The translations under genes were made by a program, and so were the position numbers. A model generated the notes under the pieces. It saw only the letters and a list, made by a program, of their open reading frames with translations. It had not been told where the DNA came from and searched no databases. DNA of 64,000 bases from CAWCBG01 sp963793845 (GTDB lineage: Bacteria > Acidobacteriota > Terriglobia > Terriglobales > Acidobacteriaceae). Of this stretch, positions 16,157 to 24,056 are shown piece after piece. Numbering within the stretch: the first letter of the stretch is position 1; every line of letters starts with the position of its first letter. Location of the stretch: contig CAWCBG010000012.1 in assembly GCA_963793845.1 (NCBI GenBank), forward strand, positions 310,001 to 374,000. The letters run 5' to 3'.

Positions 16157-16567
16157 ATGGTCTATCTGACCCGCAAATGTGAGTTTTCGGCTTCGCACTA
16201 TTACCACAATCCCGAATTCACGCCGGAGGAGAATCAGCGTGTATTTGGGAAGTGCAGCAATCTTAACGGCCATGGCCACAACTACACGCTGGAAGTCACG
16301 GTGAAGGGCGACGTCAACGCGCAGACCGGGTTTGTTGTCGATCTCAAAGACCTTAAGGAGATCTTGAGCAGGGAAGTGCTCGATGCGCTCGACCATCGCC
16401 ATCTGAACAAGGAAGTGGCGGAATTCCGTGACCGCATTCCCACCACCGAGAACCTGGCGATTGCCATCTGGAATCGCCTGCAGGGCAAGCTGAAGGCGGC
16501 GCAACTTCACCGCGTGCGGGTCTACGAGATGCCCGACCTTTTCGTCGATTTCTACGGAGAGGCATGA
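16157..16567 (+). CDS. 6-pyruvoyl-tetrahydropterin synthase/QueD family, copy 1
   Basis: 136-residue zinc enzyme acting on 7,8-dihydroneopterin triphosphate. The start at 16157 is chosen because family homology begins at MVYLTRKCEFSASHYY. Zinc ligands are His14 (SASH) and His39/His41 (NGHGHNY), the catalytic Cys is Cys33 (FGKCSN), and the DH pair lies in DALDHRHLN. GKCSNLNGHGHNY is close to the motif of biopterin-type PTPS rather than classical QueD. It overlaps the next paralogue by four bases (ATGA), so the two are translationally coupled, and folE follows. The product may be 6-pyruvoyl-tetrahydropterin, 6-carboxy-tetrahydropterin or a folate intermediate; sequence alone does not decide. 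Confidence 0.85.
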   Translation: MVYLTRKCEFSASHYYHNPEFTPEENQRVFGKCSNLNGHGHNYTLEVTVKGDVNAQTGFVVDLKDLKEILSREVLDALDHRHLNKEVAEFRDRIPTTENLAIAIWNRLQGKLKAAQLHRVRVYEMPDLFVDFYGEA

Positions 16568-16986
16568 AGGCCTACCTGACGCGCCGCTACATCTTCTCGG
16601 CCTCGCATCGGCTACAGAACGATGCGTTCTCCGTAGACGAGAACCGGGCGGTTTATGGCAAATGCAATAATCCGCATGGTCATGGCCACAACTATGCACT
16701 GGAGGTCACGGTAAGCGGGCAGGTACACCCGAAGACGGGGATGATCTGCAACCTGGCTGATCTCGATCAGGCGGTGCGCAGGGAGGTGCTGGAACGCTTC
16801 GATCATGAGAATTTGAATCAGCTTCCAGAATTCGGCGATCTTGTACCTACAACGGAAAACCTGAGCGAGATCATCTATAACATTTTGCAGCAAAGGTTTA
16901 AGGCGGCTCATCTTGAGAAAGTCCGGCTGGAAGAGACGATGATGAACAGTTTCGAGTTTGCCGGCGGCATAGAAGCGCCACGGTAG
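16564..16986 (+). CDS. 6-pyruvoyl-tetrahydropterin synthase/QueD family, copy 2
   Basis: 140-residue paralogue of the preceding gene, overlapping it by four bases. Zinc ligands are His15 (SASH), His40 and His42, the catalytic Cys is Cys34 in YGKCNNPHGHGHNYALE, DH is in ERFDHENLNQL, and the C-terminal Glu is in VRLEETMMNSFEF. The motif CNNPxGHGHNY is the canonical form of eukaryotic-type PTPS. The two copies differ mainly in the C-terminus (EMPDLFVDF versus EETMMNSFEF), the region that shapes the pterin pocket, so they may form a heteromer or make different products. folE begins 65 bases downstream. Confidence 0.87.
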   Translation: MKAYLTRRYIFSASHRLQNDAFSVDENRAVYGKCNNPHGHGHNYALEVTVSGQVHPKTGMICNLADLDQAVRREVLERFDHENLNQLPEFGDLVPTTENLSEIIYNILQQRFKAAHLEKVRLEETMMNSFEFAGGIEAPR

Positions 16987-17051
16987 CGCGTCCCGCATCA
17001 TCATTTGAAATCAAGAACCAACTCTTTCCCCAAGAGCAGACTGGGAGAGCA

Positions 17052-17651
17052 ATGAAAGAACTGATTGAAACACCGACTCTGACCAGCGCCAGCATGGAAG
17101 ATCTCATGCGGGAGCTACTGGTACGCCTGGGCGAAGACCCCGGCCGCGAGGGACTCCTCAAGACACCTGAGCGCTATGCCAAGGCCCTGCAGCATCTTAC
17201 CAAGGGATATCAGGAAGATCCGGTTGAGATCCTGAAAGGCGCGCTGTTTAACGTCGAATACGACGAGATGGTGATCGTGAAGGATATCGAGATGTTCAGC
17301 CTTTGCGAACATCACCTGTTGCCCTTCTTCGGAAAGGTTCACGTTGCCTACATTCCGAAGGGCAAAGTGATCGGGCTGAGCAAGGTGGCCCGCCTGGTTG
17401 AGGTCTTCGCGCGCCGCCTACAGGTGCAGGAGCGGCTGACAGTAGAGATCGCCGACACCATCCAGAGGATCATCCAGCCGCTCGGCGTGGGGGTGGTGAT
17501 CGAGGCCCGGCATCTGTGCATGATGATGCGTGGCGTCGAGAAGCAGCACTCGGCCACCGTGACCTCCTCTATGCTCGGTGCGTTCCGCGCCCAGCAGACG
17601 CGACAAGAGTTCCTGTCGCTCATCCACGCCAAGAACGGGAACGGAATATAA
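17052..17651 (+). CDS. folE: GTP cyclohydrolase I
   Basis: Opens GTP to 7,8-dihydroneopterin triphosphate, the first step to folate and biopterin and the substrate of the two synthases just upstream. 199 residues, normal length. Zinc ligands are Cys85 and His88 (SLCEHHLLPFFGKVHVAY) and Cys156 (EARHLCMMMRGVEKQ), with the same 71-residue spacing as E. coli Cys110/Cys181. GGGAG precedes the ATG. The order synthase-synthase-folE in one strand run suggests a dedicated pterin operon. No sepiapterin reductase, folK or folP is seen nearby. Confidence 0.96.
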   Translation: MKELIETPTLTSASMEDLMRELLVRLGEDPGREGLLKTPERYAKALQHLTKGYQEDPVEILKGALFNVEYDEMVIVKDIEMFSLCEHHLLPFFGKVHVAYIPKGKVIGLSKVARLVEVFARRLQVQERLTVEIADTIQRIIQPLGVGVVIEARHLCMMMRGVEKQHSATVTSSMLGAFRAQQTRQEFLSLIHAKNGNGI

Positions 17652-18128
17652 GCTGAACACCTATGCAGAGAGCGAAATGGGCGTCCTTAGCCAAATCCGG
17701 GGCGCTGCACTTGTTTGGCGCTCTCTGACCGGGACGCTCAATATCCGCCGTCGGCCCCGGCAACGCCGAACATAGAGCGCCGCTCCGCAGGTATGCCATT
17801 AAGGATACCTTTGCGTTATCCCTTGCAGGGTGTCCGATAATTCTTTATTCAAGCGCATGTCGCTATAAGACCTTGGAAATAATGCAGATGACCTGGAGTT
17901 GTAACACGAAAAGGGAAAGTCTCTGGACACAATGTGCAACAATTTGCGATTCGCATGAATTGGATAAAATGATAACTACATTGGAAACAACACCTTAGTC
18001 TTCCATTCGATTGGTTGCCAAGCTGCTCTAGTCACAGTACGACCTCGCCTACTTCGAGCGGGCTGCACCCGCTGTAAGCCGTTCCGAAGGTTGTACACGG
18101 CGAATTCTGACAGAATTCAGGAGAGAAC
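17652..18128. other. 477-base intergenic region before the PEP-CTERM cluster
   Basis: No gene supported. AT-richer than the flanks, with a candidate sigma-54 promoter at 18012-18027 (listed separately). Otherwise nothing recognisable. Confidence 0.5.
18012..18027 (+). promoter_or_regulatory. Candidate sigma-54 promoter of PEP-CTERM gene 1
   Basis: TGGTTG-CCAAG-CTGCT keeps the invariant GG and GC with the required ten-base gap, but is otherwise a weak match. It lies about 100 bases before the start codon, the same place as the strong site before gene 3. Confidence 0.4.
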
Positions 18129-18785
18129 ATGAAACTTCGGATCCTCGCAATCGCCTTCGCAGCTACATTTCTGATGCTGGCCGCCGTTGCCAGCCCAGCT
18201 CAGGTGTATTTCCAGAACCCTGACTACAATGGCGCGTATTCCTCCCAGAACGACACTAACGGCTTCGGGCTTTTCGCTCAGGCGTACGACAACTTCACCC
18301 TTGGCGCCACCACCAACCTCACGTCGGTCGAGTGGATCGGTTCCTACTTCAACCCTCCGCAGCAGGGTCCGATCACGGCTTGGACGCTGCAGTTCTATAG
18401 TGACAATGCCGGAACGCCGGGTAACCTCCTGTATCAGACCAATGTCGCTGGCACCGCTAACGAGACCTTCCTTACGATCGACAATGCGGGAGATCCGACT
18501 TACCTGTACGGTTTGAACGTGAACTTCACCGCTGCTGCCGGTACACAATACTGGCTGTCGGTGTACCCCGATCTCGGGTTCCCGCCGCAGTGGGGCTGGG
18601 AGACCGGCACGGGCGGCGATGGCGCCTCCTATCAGTGCTTCTTTGGTGCATGCGGACCGCTCGCCGGTGACCTGTCCTTCGCGCTGTTTGGCAGCCAGGG
18701 AACCACTCCTGAGCCGGGCACGCTGATCATGCTGGGCACCGGAATCCTTGGGATCGCCGGTACGCTGCGTCGCAAGCTGATCTAG
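18129..18785 (+). CDS. PEP-CTERM sorting-domain protein 1
   Basis: 218-residue exported protein. Signal peptide MKLRILAIAFAATFLMLAAV, then a beta-rich domain with DNFTLGATTNLTSVEWIGSY, WTLQFYSDNAGTPGNLL and YWLSVYPDLGFPPQWGWETG, and two Cys in YQCFFGACG. The C-terminus is a PEP-CTERM signal: PEPGTL from residue 194, a hydrophobic helix, and RRKLI at the end. Such proteins are processed by exosortase (EpsH family) at the inner membrane and exported to the extracellular matrix, usually with exopolysaccharide. No exosortase is in the window. It is the first of three tandem paralogues, each with its own promoter and terminator. AGGAGAG precedes the ATG. Confidence 0.9.
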   Translation: MKLRILAIAFAATFLMLAAVASPAQVYFQNPDYNGAYSSQNDTNGFGLFAQAYDNFTLGATTNLTSVEWIGSYFNPPQQGPITAWTLQFYSDNAGTPGNLLYQTNVAGTANETFLTIDNAGDPTYLYGLNVNFTAAAGTQYWLSVYPDLGFPPQWGWETGTGGDGASYQCFFGACGPLAGDLSFALFGSQGTTPEPGTLIMLGTGILGIAGTLRRKLI

Positions 18786-18815
18786 TCTCGGTTTTGCAGG
18801 TTAGGTTGTATAGCA

Positions 18816-18848
18816 GGAAAACCGCCCGAACCGGGCGGTTTTCCTTTG
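18816..18848 (+). terminator. Intrinsic terminator after PEP-CTERM gene 1
   Basis: A perfect 12-bp stem (18816-18827 with 18833-18844, loop GAACC) ending in TTTTCC and followed by TTTG. Confidence 0.85.
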
Positions 18849-18966
18849 CTGGCCTAAAGGTGGTGCATTCTACCGATTATCGGCCAGCCCTAGAAAAGTC
18901 TTGCGCTACTCTGCTTCATCAATCTAATATCTGCAATGAAGTCAATATTTTAATTCAGACCGAGCT

Positions 18967-18982
18967 GGGCATAAGTTTTGTC
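18967..18982 (+). promoter_or_regulatory. Candidate sigma-54 promoter of PEP-CTERM gene 2
   Basis: GGGCAT-AAGTT-TTGTC resembles TGGCAC-N5-TTGCA but has GT instead of the invariant GC at -12. Distance to the start codon is about 90 bases. Weak on its own; supported by the equal placement of the gene 3 site. Confidence 0.35.
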
Positions 18983-19072
18983 CAGGCTCGGATATCTGTC
19001 GCCACCTTCAGGTCGGAGTCTCCCGCTGTACCGTCTGGAAGCGTTCAGTGGGCGCAGATTCAGGAGAAAGTC

Positions 19073-19783
19073 ATGAAGCATCCGTTGTTTCGAGTGGTGG
19101 CGATAGGCTTCGCGGCCTCGTTGCTGGTCGTTTCCTGTCAGGCCAATGTTATAGCTCCGGTCCGGTCTTCCGGTATGGCCGATGTGTTCCCCCAGTTTTC
19201 CCTGATCTATTACCAGAATCCCGATTACAACGGTGCCTACGCCTCACAGAATGACACCAACGGTTCAGGGCTCTTTTCCCAGGTTTGGGACAACTTCACC
19301 CTTGCCAAGGCGTATAGCCTGCGCGAAGTTGCCTGGATTGGCTCCTATTTCAACCCCAATGTTCAAGGCACGATCACAGGATTTACGGTTCAGCTCTGGT
19401 CTGATAGTAGCGGAGCCCCCGGCAACTTGCTCGCGAGTTACTTTACTGCGTCCAATGCCGGCGAGAGCTTCCTCGGATACGACAATGTGGGCGATCCGAC
19501 GTTCCTGTACAACCTCACCTTAGCCACGCCGACGGCCCTTGCCGCCGGAACGCAGTATTGGCTCTCGGTGTATCCGGACCTCGGCTTTCCGCCGCAGTGG
19601 GGATGGGAAACCTCGACTGGCGGCGATTTGAGCAGCTATCAGTGCTTCCTTGGCTCCTGTTTCTATAACGGCACAGATGTGGCTTTCGCCCTGTATGGAA
19701 CCGTGCCGGAGCCAGGCACGCTGATCATGATGGCCACTGGAATCGTGGGACTCGCTGGGTCTCTCCGCCGCAAGGCGCTTTAA
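19073..19783 (+). CDS. PEP-CTERM sorting-domain protein 2
   Basis: 236 residues from the ATG at 19073, chosen because AGGAGAAAG precedes it and a signal sequence begins there (MKHPLFRVVAIGFAASLLVV); the frame is open further upstream to 18794 but without signal. The VVSCQA at the end of the signal could be a lipobox. The core domain is shared with its neighbours (NPDYNGAYASQNDTNGSGLF; YWLSVYPDLGFPPQWGWETS; YQCFLGSCF). The PEP-CTERM tail starts with PEPGTL at residue 212 and ends RRKAL. It carries about 20 extra residues after the signal compared with paralogue 1. Expected fate: exosortase processing and release to the cell surface or matrix. Confidence 0.88.
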   Translation: MKHPLFRVVAIGFAASLLVVSCQANVIAPVRSSGMADVFPQFSLIYYQNPDYNGAYASQNDTNGSGLFSQVWDNFTLAKAYSLREVAWIGSYFNPNVQGTITGFTVQLWSDSSGAPGNLLASYFTASNAGESFLGYDNVGDPTFLYNLTLATPTALAAGTQYWLSVYPDLGFPPQWGWETSTGGDLSSYQCFLGSCFYNGTDVAFALYGTVPEPGTLIMMATGIVGLAGSLRRKAL

Positions 19784-19805
19784 GCCACACCAGGTTTGTA
19801 CGCAG

Positions 19806-19832
19806 AAGGCCGCCTTCAGGGGCGGCTTTTGC
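19806..19832 (+). terminator. Intrinsic terminator after PEP-CTERM gene 2
   Basis: AGGCCGCC-TTCAGG-GGCGGC followed by TTTTGCTTT. The same GCCGCC/GGCGGCTTTT design is used after gene 3. Confidence 0.8.
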
Positions 19833-19948
19833 TTTGAATGGCCAAATCTTGTCTTAATCCAAGGCATGAATGTGCAATAAATTGCACAAGATCGTCGGGT
19901 ATCAAAATTCAATGGCAAGATTCTAAAGCTGTTATCTGTTTTCGACAT

Positions 19949-19964
19949 TGGCACATGACTTGCA
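19949..19964 (+). promoter_or_regulatory. Sigma-54 promoter of PEP-CTERM gene 3
   Basis: TGGCAC-ATGAC-TTGCA is an exact match to the -24/-12 consensus TGGCAC-N5-TTGCA. It lies 110 bases before the ATG at 20074. PEP-CTERM/exosortase systems are commonly paired with the PrsK/PrsR two-component system, whose regulator acts with sigma-54; this supports the call. Confidence 0.8.
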
Positions 19965-20073
19965 GACATAACTGCATTCCGGTTTTGGGACTCTGTCGAT
20001 GGCCCGACACACTTGGGTGTTCGTCGATTCCTGTTAGTCAATCGGCCACTTTGAACTTCACAAGGAGCAACAT

Positions 20074-20760
20074 ATGAACTTTCGCGCTGGAAGAATTCTG
20101 CTGCTGGCCGCTCTATTTGCGCTTGCCTCGTCTATCGCAGGATGGGCGCAGCTTCCCTGCGGAGTAGCGAACCAAATCTACTGTCAGTCATGGGACGGGA
20201 CTGGCAATCTCTACTCTTCCCAGAATGACACCAACGGATTCGGCAACTTCGCCACGGTCTATGACAATTTCACCCTGACCAAGACATGGGATGTGGAGAG
20301 TTTCCACTGGGTCGGCGGATACTTCAATCCGCCTGTTCAGGGACAAATTACTGCTTGGACGCTGACCTTCTACAACGACAACGCCGGTTCACCCGGAAAC
20401 CCGATTGCAAGCGGGACTTTTGCTGGCAATGGCGGCGAGACATTCATTACCGATGCCACGGGGTTCCCAACCTATGTCTATTGGCTGTATTTCAATAGCT
20501 TCGACATGGGTCCAGGCACCTATTGGGCTTCGGTCGTTCCGGACCTCGGATTCCCCCCACAGTGGGGCTGGGGGACGAGCGCCCAAGGTGATGGCTTGGG
20601 GTACCAGTGTTTCTTTGGGACGTGCGGCGCTGTGACCACCGACTTTGCTTTCGCCATTGACGGCCACATGGTAGGCACAACTCCTGAGCCAGGCACGCTG
20701 ATCATGCTGGGAAGCGGGATTCTCGGTCTCGCCGGCACCATGCGTCGCAAGCTGATCTAA
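20074..20760 (+). CDS. PEP-CTERM sorting-domain protein 3
   Basis: 228 residues. Signal peptide MNFRAGRILLLAALFALASS. The core resembles paralogues 1 and 2 (LYSSQNDTNGFGNFATVYDN; WTLTFYNDNAGSPGNPIA; VPDLGFPPQWGWGTSAQGDG; YQCFFGTCG), but the conserved Tyr-Pro before DLGFPP has become Val-Pro and an N-terminal disulfide pair (LPCGVANQIYCQ) is added. The tail begins PEPGTL at residue 204 and ends RRKLI. This gene has the clearest sigma-54 promoter of the three. AAGGAG lies eight bases before the start. It is convergent with the rhomboid gene. Confidence 0.9.
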   Translation: MNFRAGRILLLAALFALASSIAGWAQLPCGVANQIYCQSWDGTGNLYSSQNDTNGFGNFATVYDNFTLTKTWDVESFHWVGGYFNPPVQGQITAWTLTFYNDNAGSPGNPIASGTFAGNGGETFITDATGFPTYVYWLYFNSFDMGPGTYWASVVPDLGFPPQWGWGTSAQGDGLGYQCFFGTCGAVTTDFAFAIDGHMVGTTPEPGTLIMLGSGILGLAGTMRRKLI

Positions 20761-20786
20761 ACCTCGAGGAACTCGAATAAGAAACC

Positions 20787-20815
20787 AAGCCGCCTTTCGG
20801 GGCGGCTTTTCTCTT
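20787..20815. terminator. Intrinsic terminator between PEP-CTERM gene 3 and rhomboid gene
   Basis: AAGCCGCC (20787-20794) pairs with GGCGGCTT (20801-20808), followed by TTCTCTT. The flanks AATAAGA and TCTTATT extend the symmetry, so it can act in both directions between these convergent genes. Confidence 0.8.
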
Positions 20816-20838
20816 ATTGCCATAATCGACTGGGCGGT

Positions 20839-21594
20839 TCAGCTCCCATAGTAATAACGGCGGACACGGGCAGGGAAGAGCTTGACCAGCAACATGCCGG
20901 CAATGAAGCCTCCGACGTGGGCCCAGAACGCGATTCCGCTGGACTGCGCCGTCGACGTGGTGATCGCGCTGGCGGCGCCACTCAGAAACTGTCCCACGAA
21001 CCAGATGCCCAGAACTACCCATGCGGGCAGCCACATGAAAAACACAAAGAAGAAGGGAACCAGGGTCAGCACCCGCGCCCGCGGATACAGAACGAAGAAG
21101 GCGCCCATCACCCCCGCGATGGCTCCGCTGGCGCCGACCGTGGGAATGATCGATCCCAGGTTGAAGAAGGTATGCAGCAGCGCGGCCGCCACTCCGCTGA
21201 CTAGATACAGCACGAGGTACAGAAAGTGGCCCATGTAGTCTTCAACGTTGTCTCCAAAGATCCAGAGTGCCCACATGTTAAAGATGAGGTGCAGCCAGGA
21301 GCCATGGAGGAACATAGAGGTGAAGATTGGCAGGATCGCTCCCATGGCCGGAATGTATCGGGTGTGCAGAACTCCGATGAGATTCCACGGGACATAACCA
21401 TTGTTGAAGAGGACGACGTTGAAGCGGGCCGGCACGATGCCGAGCTCGAAGATGAAGCGGGACAGGTTGGCCTCGCCGTGGTATTGCGACTCAATGTATT
21501 TCTCAAACAGAAAGACAACAATGTTCGCGGCCAGCAGAACGTAGGTCACATAGGGCGTGGTAATGCGCGGCGCGTCGTCTTTCAGCGGGATCAT
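20839..21594 (-). CDS. Rhomboid family intramembrane serine protease
   Basis: 251 residues from the ATG at 21594 (MIPLKDDAPRITTPYVTYVL), where family homology begins; the open frame extends to 21990 but antisense to truB. It has six or seven membrane helices. The catalytic serine is Ser156 in TVGASGAIAGVMGAFF (GxSG) and the histidine is His226 in FWAHVGGFIAGMLL. HGSWLHLIFNMWALWIFGDN in helix 2 supplies the oxyanion-hole His and Asn. It cleaves membrane proteins within or next to their transmembrane helices; the substrate is unknown. It is divergent from truB, with 108 bases between starts. Confidence 0.92.
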   Translation of the reverse strand: MIPLKDDAPRITTPYVTYVLLAANIVVFLFEKYIESQYHGEANLSRFIFELGIVPARFNVVLFNNGYVPWNLIGVLHTRYIPAMGAILPIFTSMFLHGSWLHLIFNMWALWIFGDNVEDYMGHFLYLVLYLVSGVAAALLHTFFNLGSIIPTVGASGAIAGVMGAFFVLYPRARVLTLVPFFFVFFMWLPAWVVLGIWFVGQFLSGAASAITTSTAQSSGIAFWAHVGGFIAGMLLVKLFPARVRRYYYGS

Positions 21595-21702
21595 AGAGGT
21601 GCAGTGTGAATAACGTCGCGGAAGGGAAGTGAGTTCCCTCTTCGGTCTCCGGCGCCCGGCAATTTGACCTGCCGGCGTTTGAACATTAACGATAGCAGAA
21701 CG

Positions 21703-22587
21703 ATGCCGCTGAATGCTGTGATCGTCGTAGATAAACCTGCCGGCTGGACGTCGCACGACGTCGTAGCCCGGATGCGCGGCATTCTGCGCGAGAAATCCAT
21801 CGGCCATCTCGGGACTCTGGATCCGATGGCCACTGGAGTCCTGCCTCTGGTGACGGGCAAGTTTACCCGCTTGGCCCAGTTTTATGGCGCGGCAACGAAA
21901 AGTTATGAAGGGACGATTCGGCTGGGCTTCTCCACTGATACCTACGACGCCGACGGACAGCCCTCTGGGCCGATCGCTGCAAACTTTCAAGTATCACTTG
22001 AGGAAGTGCGCGCGGTAACGGACAGCTTCGTGGGCACCCTGCAGCAGGTTCCGCCGCCGTTTTCCGCCAAAAAAGTGGCCGGCGTTCCAGCGTACAAGAT
22101 GGCACGCAGGAAGCAGGAGGTGGAACTCCTGCCGGTGGAGGTTAAGGTCACCGAGTTCGCGATTCTGGGAATGCACGAGGACCAGGTTGAATTCAGGGCG
22201 CAGGTTTCATCCGGTACCTACGTCCGCAGCCTGGCCCACGATCTGGGGCAAAGACTGGGCACCGGAGCCCACCTGGCAAGCCTGCGCCGAACCGCGGCAG
22301 CCGAATTCACCATCGAGCAGACCCACAGCCTCGAGGAGATTGCCAGGGCCGCCAGTGAGGAACGGCTCGAACACCTGTTGGTGCATCCGCGCCGGATTCT
22401 GCCCGGCATTCCCAGCGTGACCGCCGATGACGAAGCGCTGGGCAAAATTCGCCATGGCCGCACCGTCAATCTGCCGGAAGTGTCGGGCTCGAAGTGGGTG
22501 AAGGTCTTCGCTGGCCAGTCAGATTTGGTGTGCCTGGCCAGCCGGGTAGCAGGGACGCTGTTCCATCCTAAGGTGGTGTTGATTTAG
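21703..22587 (+). CDS. truB: tRNA pseudouridine(55) synthase
   Basis: Isomerises U55 of the T-loop in nearly all tRNAs. 294 residues from the ATG at 21703 (MPLNAVIVVDKPAGWTSHDV), the normal start for the family. The catalytic aspartate is Asp40 in GHLGTLDPMATGVLPL. Other motifs are KSYEGTIRLGFSTDTYDADG, PPPFSAKKVAGVPAYKMAR and VSSGTYVRSLAHDLGQRLG. A C-terminal PUA-like extension ends at KVVLI. In many genomes truB sits with rbfA, infB and ribF; here it stands alone beside the rhomboid gene. Confidence 0.95.
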   Translation: MPLNAVIVVDKPAGWTSHDVVARMRGILREKSIGHLGTLDPMATGVLPLVTGKFTRLAQFYGAATKSYEGTIRLGFSTDTYDADGQPSGPIAANFQVSLEEVRAVTDSFVGTLQQVPPPFSAKKVAGVPAYKMARRKQEVELLPVEVKVTEFAILGMHEDQVEFRAQVSSGTYVRSLAHDLGQRLGTGAHLASLRRTAAAEFTIEQTHSLEEIARAASEERLEHLLVHPRRILPGIPSVTADDEALGKIRHGRTVNLPEVSGSKWVKVFAGQSDLVCLASRVAGTLFHPKVVLI

Positions 22588-22820
22588 AAAAATGATGCAC
22601 TTCCAGCTTAAATCGCATCAACATATCTGTAATGTCCGATAACGGATATTATGTAAAGTATACTGAAAGCCGCCGTAAAGTGGCCCTTCCTGGTCGCGAC
22701 GGTCTGGGTTTTAGGGTTTTCCCCGTTCTTCCACCGTCGGTTAATGAAAAGACATTTTTGCGCAACTCGTGAGCCCTGAAAGGCAGCATCCCATGTAATG
22801 GTCCGAGGTTCCCCCTCTCA

Positions 22821-23633
22821 ATGCCTCATGTTCGCCTTCTGTTAGTTGATGATGAGCCCTCAATCCTTCTCACGCTGTCGGCGATCCTTAGCCAGAAGGG
22901 GTTTTCTGTAACCACCGCCGCCTCCGTGCCGGAAGCACTGAAGTTTATCAATACCGACAAATTTGACGTGCTGGTCTCCGACCTGAACATCGGCGAGCCC
23001 GGAGATGGCTTTACCGTCGTGAGCGCGATGCGCCGCGTGCAACCGGAGGCGGCGACGTTCATCCTGACCGGATATCCTGACTTCGAGTCAGCGCTTATCG
23101 CCATTCGAAACCAGGTTGATGACTATTTCACCAAACCCGCGAACGTGAATGCGCTGGTGGAAGCCATTACCAAGCGGCTGCTCGCTCCCAAGCCCGCTCT
23201 GCGCTCCATCTCACCTCGGCATGTCCATGAAGTTCTGCACGAGAACGCGAAAAACATCCGCGATCAATGGCTGGCCAACGTCAGGAACACTCCGGAATTG
23301 GCGGCAATCCCTCTCTCCGACGACGAAAGAACCGATCACGTTCCCTGGATTCTCGACGAGCTGATCGAACGGCTGCAAAGCGACACAAAGAGAACCGCCG
23401 AAGAAGCCGTCGTCGCCGCCCAGGCCCACGGCAACAAGCGCTATCAGCAGGGCTACTCGATCCCGCAGATGTTGTTGGAAGGTCGCATCCTGCAACGTGC
23501 CATTACGTCAACCATCGAGGCCAATCTCCTGGGCATCGACGTAAGCACGCTGGTGCCGGACCTGGTACAGATTGGCGAGAGTCTCGCCTCTGTTCTTGAA
23601 CTTTCGATTCGAGCCTATCAGCTCCATTCCTGA
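22821..23633 (+). CDS. Response regulator with C-terminal RsbRD_N-like helical domain
   Basis: 270 residues. Residues 1-120 form a receiver domain: acidic pair Asp10/Asp11 (LLLVDDEPSI), phospho-acceptor Asp54 (VLVSDLNIGEPGDG), Thr in FILTGYPD and Lys in YFTKPANVNAL. Residues 130-265 are helical (HVHEVLHENAKNIRDQWLAN; QGYSIPQMLLEGRILQRAI) and resemble the N-terminal domain of RsbR/RsbRD stressosome proteins and related histidine kinases. There is no DNA-binding or output enzyme domain, so it probably relays a signal through protein contacts. No kinase is adjacent. The 233-base upstream gap is AT-rich and contains TCCGATAACGGA, a short palindrome. Confidence 0.85.
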   Translation: MPHVRLLLVDDEPSILLTLSAILSQKGFSVTTAASVPEALKFINTDKFDVLVSDLNIGEPGDGFTVVSAMRRVQPEAATFILTGYPDFESALIAIRNQVDDYFTKPANVNALVEAITKRLLAPKPALRSISPRHVHEVLHENAKNIRDQWLANVRNTPELAAIPLSDDERTDHVPWILDELIERLQSDTKRTAEEAVVAAQAHGNKRYQQGYSIPQMLLEGRILQRAITSTIEANLLGIDVSTLVPDLVQIGESLASVLELSIRAYQLHS

Positions 23634-23640
23634 GCCGCTA

Positions 23641-23955
23641 TCAGGCAGTAGGTGTGAGCAACTGATCAAGCTCTTCCCGGAACTGCCGGAGGGCTTCCAG
23701 GCGCTCGGGCGTCGCCTCGATGGACTCGGACTTCGATTGAAATACCTGGTTGCCGTTCTTTTCGACCAGCACGCCCATGACTTCGCCCATCCGCCAGCCA
23801 GGCGCGCCGATTACTTGAAGTCCGCTAGGAGTCGCCTGAAGTAGAGCGATGCAGCCGTCGCGCGAGACCCCGACAGCCTTCGGGTAGCGCTCAAAGGTTT
23901 GCAGCTCAAATCCAGCTAAATAAATGCGTTGCAGCTGTTCGGAAGAGTCAGGCAT
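23641..23955 (-). CDS. Conserved hypothetical protein
   Basis: 104 residues from the ATG at 23955 (MPDSSEQLQRIYLAGFELQT); a start at 23976 would add seven. The sequence has a compact alpha/beta pattern (FERYPKAVGVSRDGCIALLQ, LQVIGAPGWRMGEVMGVLVE) and ends in an acidic helix (PERLEALRQFREELDQLL). No family recognised; it reads as a real gene because of its balanced composition and its fit between neighbours. It lies downstream of the bifunctional nuclease on the same strand, separated by heptanucleotide repeats. Confidence 0.6.
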   Translation of the reverse strand: MPDSSEQLQRIYLAGFELQTFERYPKAVGVSRDGCIALLQATPSGLQVIGAPGWRMGEVMGVLVEKNGNQVFQSKSESIEATPERLEALRQFREELDQLLTPTA

Positions 23956-23969
23956 AGGGAAGATGGCAA

Positions 23970-24050
23970 CTAGCAATTAGCCATTCAGCAATCAGGGTAT
24001 CGGCTTTACCAAAACGAGGCCCAGGGCCAAAAGCGAACAGCGAAGAGCGG
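23970..24050. repeat. Heptanucleotide tandem repeats, locus A
   Basis: Two short runs with a seven-base period: TAGCAAT/TAGCCAT/TCAGCAA at 23970-23996 and AAAGCGA/ACAGCGA/AGAGCGG at about 24029-24050. Located between two minus-strand genes. Confidence 0.6.
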
Positions 24051-24056
24051 CGCTCC

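Noticed and set aside
20839..21990. Longer rhomboid protein starting at 21990
   Set aside because: The extra N-terminus is antisense to truB and lacks homology; the ATG at 21594 fits the family.
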